DNA from: Thiobius zoothamnicola
GTDB lineage: Bacteria; Pseudomonadota; Gammaproteobacteria; Chromatiales; Chromatiaceae
Direction of reading: 5' to 3'
Length of the DNA: 64,000 bases
Assembly (NCBI GenBank): GCA_963678215.1
Contig: OY782758.1
Location: 2,356,001-2,420,000 of the forward strand
Below, piece after piece: positions 61,092-64,000 of this stretch. Below the pieces are notes generated by a model, which did not search any database, was not told where the DNA came from, and was given only the letters and a program-made list of their open reading frames with translations. The translations under genes were made by a program, and so were the position numbers. Within the stretch, counting starts at the first letter, position 1, and every line of letters begins with the position of its first letter.

Positions 61092-61469
61092 ATGGAAACC
61101 ATATTGGTTGTCATACATTTGTTTTTGGCCATTGGCTTGATTGGGTTAATCTTGATCCAGCATGGCAAAGGCGCTGATATGGGGGCCGCATTTGGTTCAG
61201 GCGCATCAGCCACAGTATTTGGTTCGAGCGGTGCGGGTAACTTCCTTAGCCGTACGACAGGTATATTGGCTGCACTTTTCTTCGCCACGAGTCTGACGTT
61301 AGCTTATTTCGCGATGCAGACGGGTCAGGAGGATTCTTTGATGCAAGATGGCGCTGTGCCCATTATGCCTGAACAGTTGGTTAATCCAGCAGATGAAGAA
61401 CTGCCGCTAGCACCGGAAACTATGATGCCGCAGAATAATTCGTCTGATATCCCAACAATTCCTAATTAA
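61092..61469 (+). CDS. secG: Protein translocase subunit SecG
   Basis: Small inner-membrane partner of SecYE. The 125-residue protein has two membrane helices (LVVIHLFLAIGLIGLILIQH at 5-24 and about 56-74) around the conserved QHGKGADMGAAFGSGAS segment and SSGAGNFLSRTTGILAALFF, followed by an acidic Pro-rich tail. It lies 122 bp after tpiA, then tRNA-Leu. Confidence 0.94.
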   Translation: METILVVIHLFLAIGLIGLILIQHGKGADMGAAFGSGASATVFGSSGAGNFLSRTTGILAALFFATSLTLAYFAMQTGQEDSLMQDGAVPIMPEQLVNPADEELPLAPETMMPQNNSSDIPTIPN

Positions 61470-61477
61470 TGATTGAC

Positions 61478-61562
61478 GCCGAAGTGGTGAAATTGGTAGA
61501 CACGCTATCTTGAGGGGGTAGTGGCGTAAGCCGTGCCGGTTCGAGTCCGGCCTTCGGCACCA
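61478..61562 (+). tRNA. tRNA-Leu (anticodon GAG)
   Basis: An 85-nt class II tRNA. The acceptor GCCGAAG pairs with CTTCGGC, followed by A and an encoded CCA. The anticodon arm CTATC-TTGAGGG-GGTAG gives GAG. The variable arm is long, as for leucine. T arm GCCGG-TTCGAGT-CCGGC. It sits between secG and an ABC-3C island, so its 3' side may have served as an integration point. Confidence 0.95.
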
Positions 61563-61573
61563 TATCAACATTT

Positions 61574-61599
61574 AAGGGCGCCCAGTGGCGTCCTTTTTT
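61574..61599 (+). terminator. Intrinsic terminator after tRNA-Leu
   Basis: GGGCGCC, a short CAGT loop and GGCGTCC followed by TTTTTT form a typical rho-independent terminator 12 bp downstream of the tRNA. The following 240 bp up to 61838 hold no gene; the phrase CGTTTAGCA occurs twice there (near 61640 and 61772). Confidence 0.85.
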
Positions 61600-62173
61600 A
61601 TTGCTTGAATCAGGCAGTTATCCAATATATTTCTTCAGTAACGTTTAGCAACATATCGGCAAAAAGCCGGTAGTTCTGGCGGTATAAAAACATTAGATCA
61701 AGTCTTTTACGGTAGCCATAACCCTTGACCAACTCACTGCTTACAAGGCTGCCTCAGAGCGCTCGGGTTAAACGTTTAGCACTTAAGGTCTGCATTAGAT
61801 TGGGCCGTCAAGGATGAGTAAGGCAGGAATAATCAACTATGTCTGAACAACGCGGAAAATATTTGGACGAACTGAAAGAATGGCTTATTAGGCTTGAACG
61901 CTCCATTGAAGCCGATAAGATTTTGCTGCATCAAGATTCGAGCATTCAGCTTGAATATTTTTTTCGTGACCTTTTCAACCAAGCTTTTGACTGGGAGCTT
62001 GAGAATGCGAATGCGCTTTTTGGCAAGAATCAAGATTCTTTCGACTTGTGTGATAAGACAAATAGTCTTGCCGTACAGGTAACACGTACCACTTCTGCCA
62101 ATAAGATACGTGACACACTGAAGTCTTTTATCGGCACCCATGACAAAAATTACAAACGACTTGTGTTTATTTA

Positions 62174-63276
62174 AGTACCCGCACAATAATAAGTTATGAT
62201 AAAAGGCATCTTTTCCCTTTGAGTAATGAAGCTGATGCGGGTACGCACGTTAGAACTGAATCAAGGGCAACGCAACGAATTGGAAACGGGCCACAAAGAA
62301 GGGAAGACCGCGCGGTTTCGGCAACGCTGCCAGATCATCCTGTTGAAGAGTCAGGGCCGCACGGCGACGTCGATTGGGGAGATTGTGGGGCTGTCGGCGG
62401 TGAGCGTGACACAGTGGCTGAACCGCTACGATGCGGAAGGGATCGCGGGGTTGCAGACCCGACCAGGCCGAGGGCGTCCGAGGGTGTTCAACGAAGCACG
62501 AGATGCGCAGGTGGTCAAAGCGGCGGTGCAAGCAGAACGCCAGCGTTTAGCGCATGCCAAACAGAGCTTGGAGGATCAGCTGGGGAAGCGATTCAGTACG
62601 CAGACCTTGAAACGCTTTTTAAAACACTTGGCGGCTCCTGGAAACGCATCCGGCGGCGCCCCAAACAACAGCCCGATCCTGAACTCGCCCAGGTCCGTCT
62701 AGCTGGACTGGCCTTGCTGGAACAGCAAGCGGAGCTGGGGCAGATCGACTTGTTCTACGGAGACGAAACGGCGGTTTCGGAACAAGGGTATGCGCCCTAT
62801 GGCTGGCAATTCAAAGATGAAGACGTATGCATCCCGGCTCAGCGGGGCAAGAGCCAAAGCTACTTTGGCCTGCTTTCACGAGACAACCGGTTGCGGTATC
62901 GCGCGTTTTCCCATGCCGTCACCACCGCCGATGTCATTGAATGTCTGGATCGCTTGGCCGCCGATGCCGCCAAACCCACCGTCGTCGTACTCGACAACGC
63001 CAGCATCCATACCTCGAAAGCCTTTCAGGCCTGTCTGCAGTCATGGCAACAACGCAACCTGTTCATCTACTACCTGCCGCCTTATTCGCCTCACTACAAC
63101 ATCATTGAACGCTTTTGGAAGGAAGTGAAAGAAGGCTGGCTTCGGCCTCTGGACTACCAAACCCCCGATGACTTGTTCTATGCCGTCAACCGGGTCTTCT
63201 CCACCGTCGGCCAGCATGTCCGAATCCAATTTGCTCACTTTCAACTCAAAACGTAAGTTATTATTGTGCGGGTACT
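62174..63276 (+). mobile_element. IS630-family element, type B, copy 2 (1103 bp)
   Basis: The same element as 14903-16005 in opposite orientation, bounded by AGTACCCGCACAATAATAA inverted repeats and TA dinucleotides (62172-62173 and 63277-63278). It interrupts the SMEK effector gene. Confidence 0.94.
62226..63256 (+). CDS. IS630-family transposase, type B copy 2 (made by -1 frameshifting)
   Basis: Protein frames are identical to copy 1. The HTH frame runs 62226-62702, the DDE frame ends at 63256. The heptamer TTTAAAA at 62618-62624 lies in phase as T TTA AAA; slipping back one base joins RFLK to TLGGSWKRIRRRPK. The catalytic triad is intact, so the element may be active. Confidence 0.88.
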
Positions 63277-63673
63277 TACATGTCGAAAAATGCTTCTCTG
63301 GATGCTGCCGATCTGAATGAAACAAAGCCTGATCAACAGCAGAAACTGGAACGGTTCCGGGAACACGCCCGTTATTTACTTGACCAATATCGCATTAATC
63401 AGTCCTTACATGTCCCAATGGGTATGGCTCGTGAAGCTATTGGTTACGATACAGTGAGGGCTGCTAAAATTCAGGCATGGCTTAAAAGCCACAGTCTGGA
63501 AATGCTTGATACACATGCAAATGATGCAAAAGTTGCATTTAAAGCAATGATTGCCGACCTTTTGCATAGAGCGCATAGTCGCGGTACGGATGCCGAAGAA
63601 ACTGCCGTGCGTTTTTTGTTGGCCGATGAATTTATTCGATGTAATGTATTTCCTAACCCGGTGGTGAACTAAT

Positions 63674-63904
63674 ATGTCATTAGTTTCGAAAGATGAGCCT
63701 CTCGCTACATCAGTAGCTCATATCGGCTACTTGGTGCTAAAGGAATTTGAGGTGACAAAAGAAGACCGGCTTTCACTGACTGCAATTACCTCCTGTTTAA
63801 AAAAGAAGAATATTTGCCAGTATCGCCCCATTATGTTTGCTTTGGTATTTCTTTATTCTGTCGGAACCATTGAGTTCAAGGCACCATACATATACAAGCT
63901 GTAA
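63674..63904 (+). CDS. ABC-three component system middle component
   Basis: A 76-residue protein: DEPLATSVAHIGYLVLKEFE, then RLSLTAITSCLKKKNICQYR and PIMFALVFLYSVGTIEFKAP. This matches the short middle-component type (winged-helix-like, ending in a strand and a short basic tail) that links effector and ATPase in ABC-3C conflict systems. It starts one base after the effector stop and ends 3 bp before the ATPase start. I cannot decide between the named middle-component subtypes from sequence alone. Confidence 0.7.
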   Translation: MSLVSKDEPLATSVAHIGYLVLKEFEVTKEDRLSLTAITSCLKKKNICQYRPIMFALVFLYSVGTIEFKAPYIYKL

Positions 63905-63907
63905 TCC

Positions 63908-64000
63908 ATGTTAAGACTACATAAATTGTCGAGTGAACCAGAATGTTTTAACCCGATTGAATTTCAATCGGGAGTTAACCTGATTTTGGGAGAGCGAACA
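63908..64000 (+). CDS. ABC-three component system ATPase (DUF2326-type), N-terminal fragment at the window edge
   Basis: Only 31 codons are visible: MLRLHKLSSEPECFNPIEFQ, then SGVNLILGERT. This is the N-terminal beta-strand and approach to the P-loop of SMC/RecN-like ABC ATPases of ABC-3C systems, where the order is a short strand, a Glu-Pro loop, an F-x-x-G-x-N-x-I-x-G stretch and then the Walker A. The Walker motif itself lies beyond the window. Assignment leans on the two preceding genes. Confidence 0.68.
   Translation, partial: MLRLHKLSSEPECFNPIEFQSGVNLILGERT

Larger units (their letters stand above)
61839..63672 (+). pseudogene. SMEK-domain effector of an ABC three-component system, split by IS630-B
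   Basis: The first 111 codons (61839-62171) encode a SMEK-type domain: YLDELKEWLIRLERSIEADK, LEYFFRDLFNQAFDWELENA, FDLCDKTNSLAVQVTRTTSA and KIRDTLKSFIGTHDKNYKRL-VFI. Then the frame enters IS630-B. After the element the sequence resumes as YMSKNASLDAADLNETKPDQ, ARYLLDQYRINQSLHVPMG and TAVRFLLADEFIRCNVFPNP to the stop at 63672. Joined with one TA copy this is one uninterrupted 242-residue frame. The second half looks like an independent 130-residue gene only because an ATG follows the IS. In ABC-3C systems the effector precedes a small middle component and a DUF2326-type ABC ATPase, exactly the order seen here. Confidence 0.78.

Noticed and set aside
1..64000. CRISPR arrays
   Set aside because: No regularly spaced direct repeats of suitable size were seen, and no cas genes.

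Overview
The window looks like part of a gammaproteobacterial chromosome. The housekeeping genes (dnaB, alr, radA, tsaD, thiSG, ppsA, smpB, ssrA, ilvE, a waaF/waaC/waaQ heptosyltransferase run, rlmB, metH, cca, tpiA, secG, tRNA-Leu) are of gammaproteobacterial type. A Tat-exported SoxB with a small c-type cytochrome indicates thiosulfate oxidation. A btaA-btaB pair indicates phosphorus-free betaine lipid. A sulfur-oxidising, aquatic, Thiotrichales-like lineage fits, but genus is not resolved from sequence alone.

Layout. 1-2.2 kb: dnaB (minus strand, running off the left edge, interrupted in its P-loop by an intein), a membrane protein and an ECF sigma factor. 2.4-5.0 kb: an IS remnant and a two-gene type II restriction-modification system. 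5.05-10.4 kb: alr-radA, btaA-btaB and tsaD. 10.5-16.0 kb: an IS graveyard, with an IS630 element nested in an IS3 element, an IS4 remnant, a broken integron integrase, palindromic attC-like sequence and a second type of IS630 element. 16.0-23.0 kb: amt with a sigma-54-type promoter, an HD-GYP response regulator, thiSG and ppsA. 23.3-30.3 kb: a decayed type VI secretion effector locus (PAAR, DUF4123 adaptor, HNH/WHH-type nuclease effector, SUKH immunity) broken by IS630, IS256 and IS3 elements and a 22-bp duplication. 30.4-36.1 kb: exbB, cytochrome c, soxB, smpB, metY, a candidate small RNA and tmRNA. 36.1-41.3 kb: accessory DNA beginning exactly at the tmRNA 3' end, made of transposase scraps, a vapBC module broken by a third IS630 type, an attC-like site, an IS5 element, and lysE and GNAT genes arranged like integron cassettes. 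41.4-58.7 kb: ilvE, LPS-core genes, rlmB, a secreted GH5 glycosidase, a CBS protein, metH, cca, a SPOR protein and an Atm1-type exporter. 58.8-60.0 kb: a zeta-type toxin and a probable antitoxin. 60.2-61.6 kb: tpiA, secG, tRNA-Leu. 61.8-64.0 kb: an ABC three-component (ABC-3C) conflict system whose SMEK-domain effector is split by an IS630 copy and whose ATPase runs off the right edge.

Main theme. Conflict and mobile systems have been acquired next to tRNA, tmRNA and core genes, then broken by IS elements. In three cases (T6SS effector, VapC, SMEK effector) removing the IS630 element and one TA copy restores an uninterrupted reading frame across the insertion point. The two 1103-bp IS630 types each occur as two inverted copies, giving substrates for 16-kb and 47-kb inversions.
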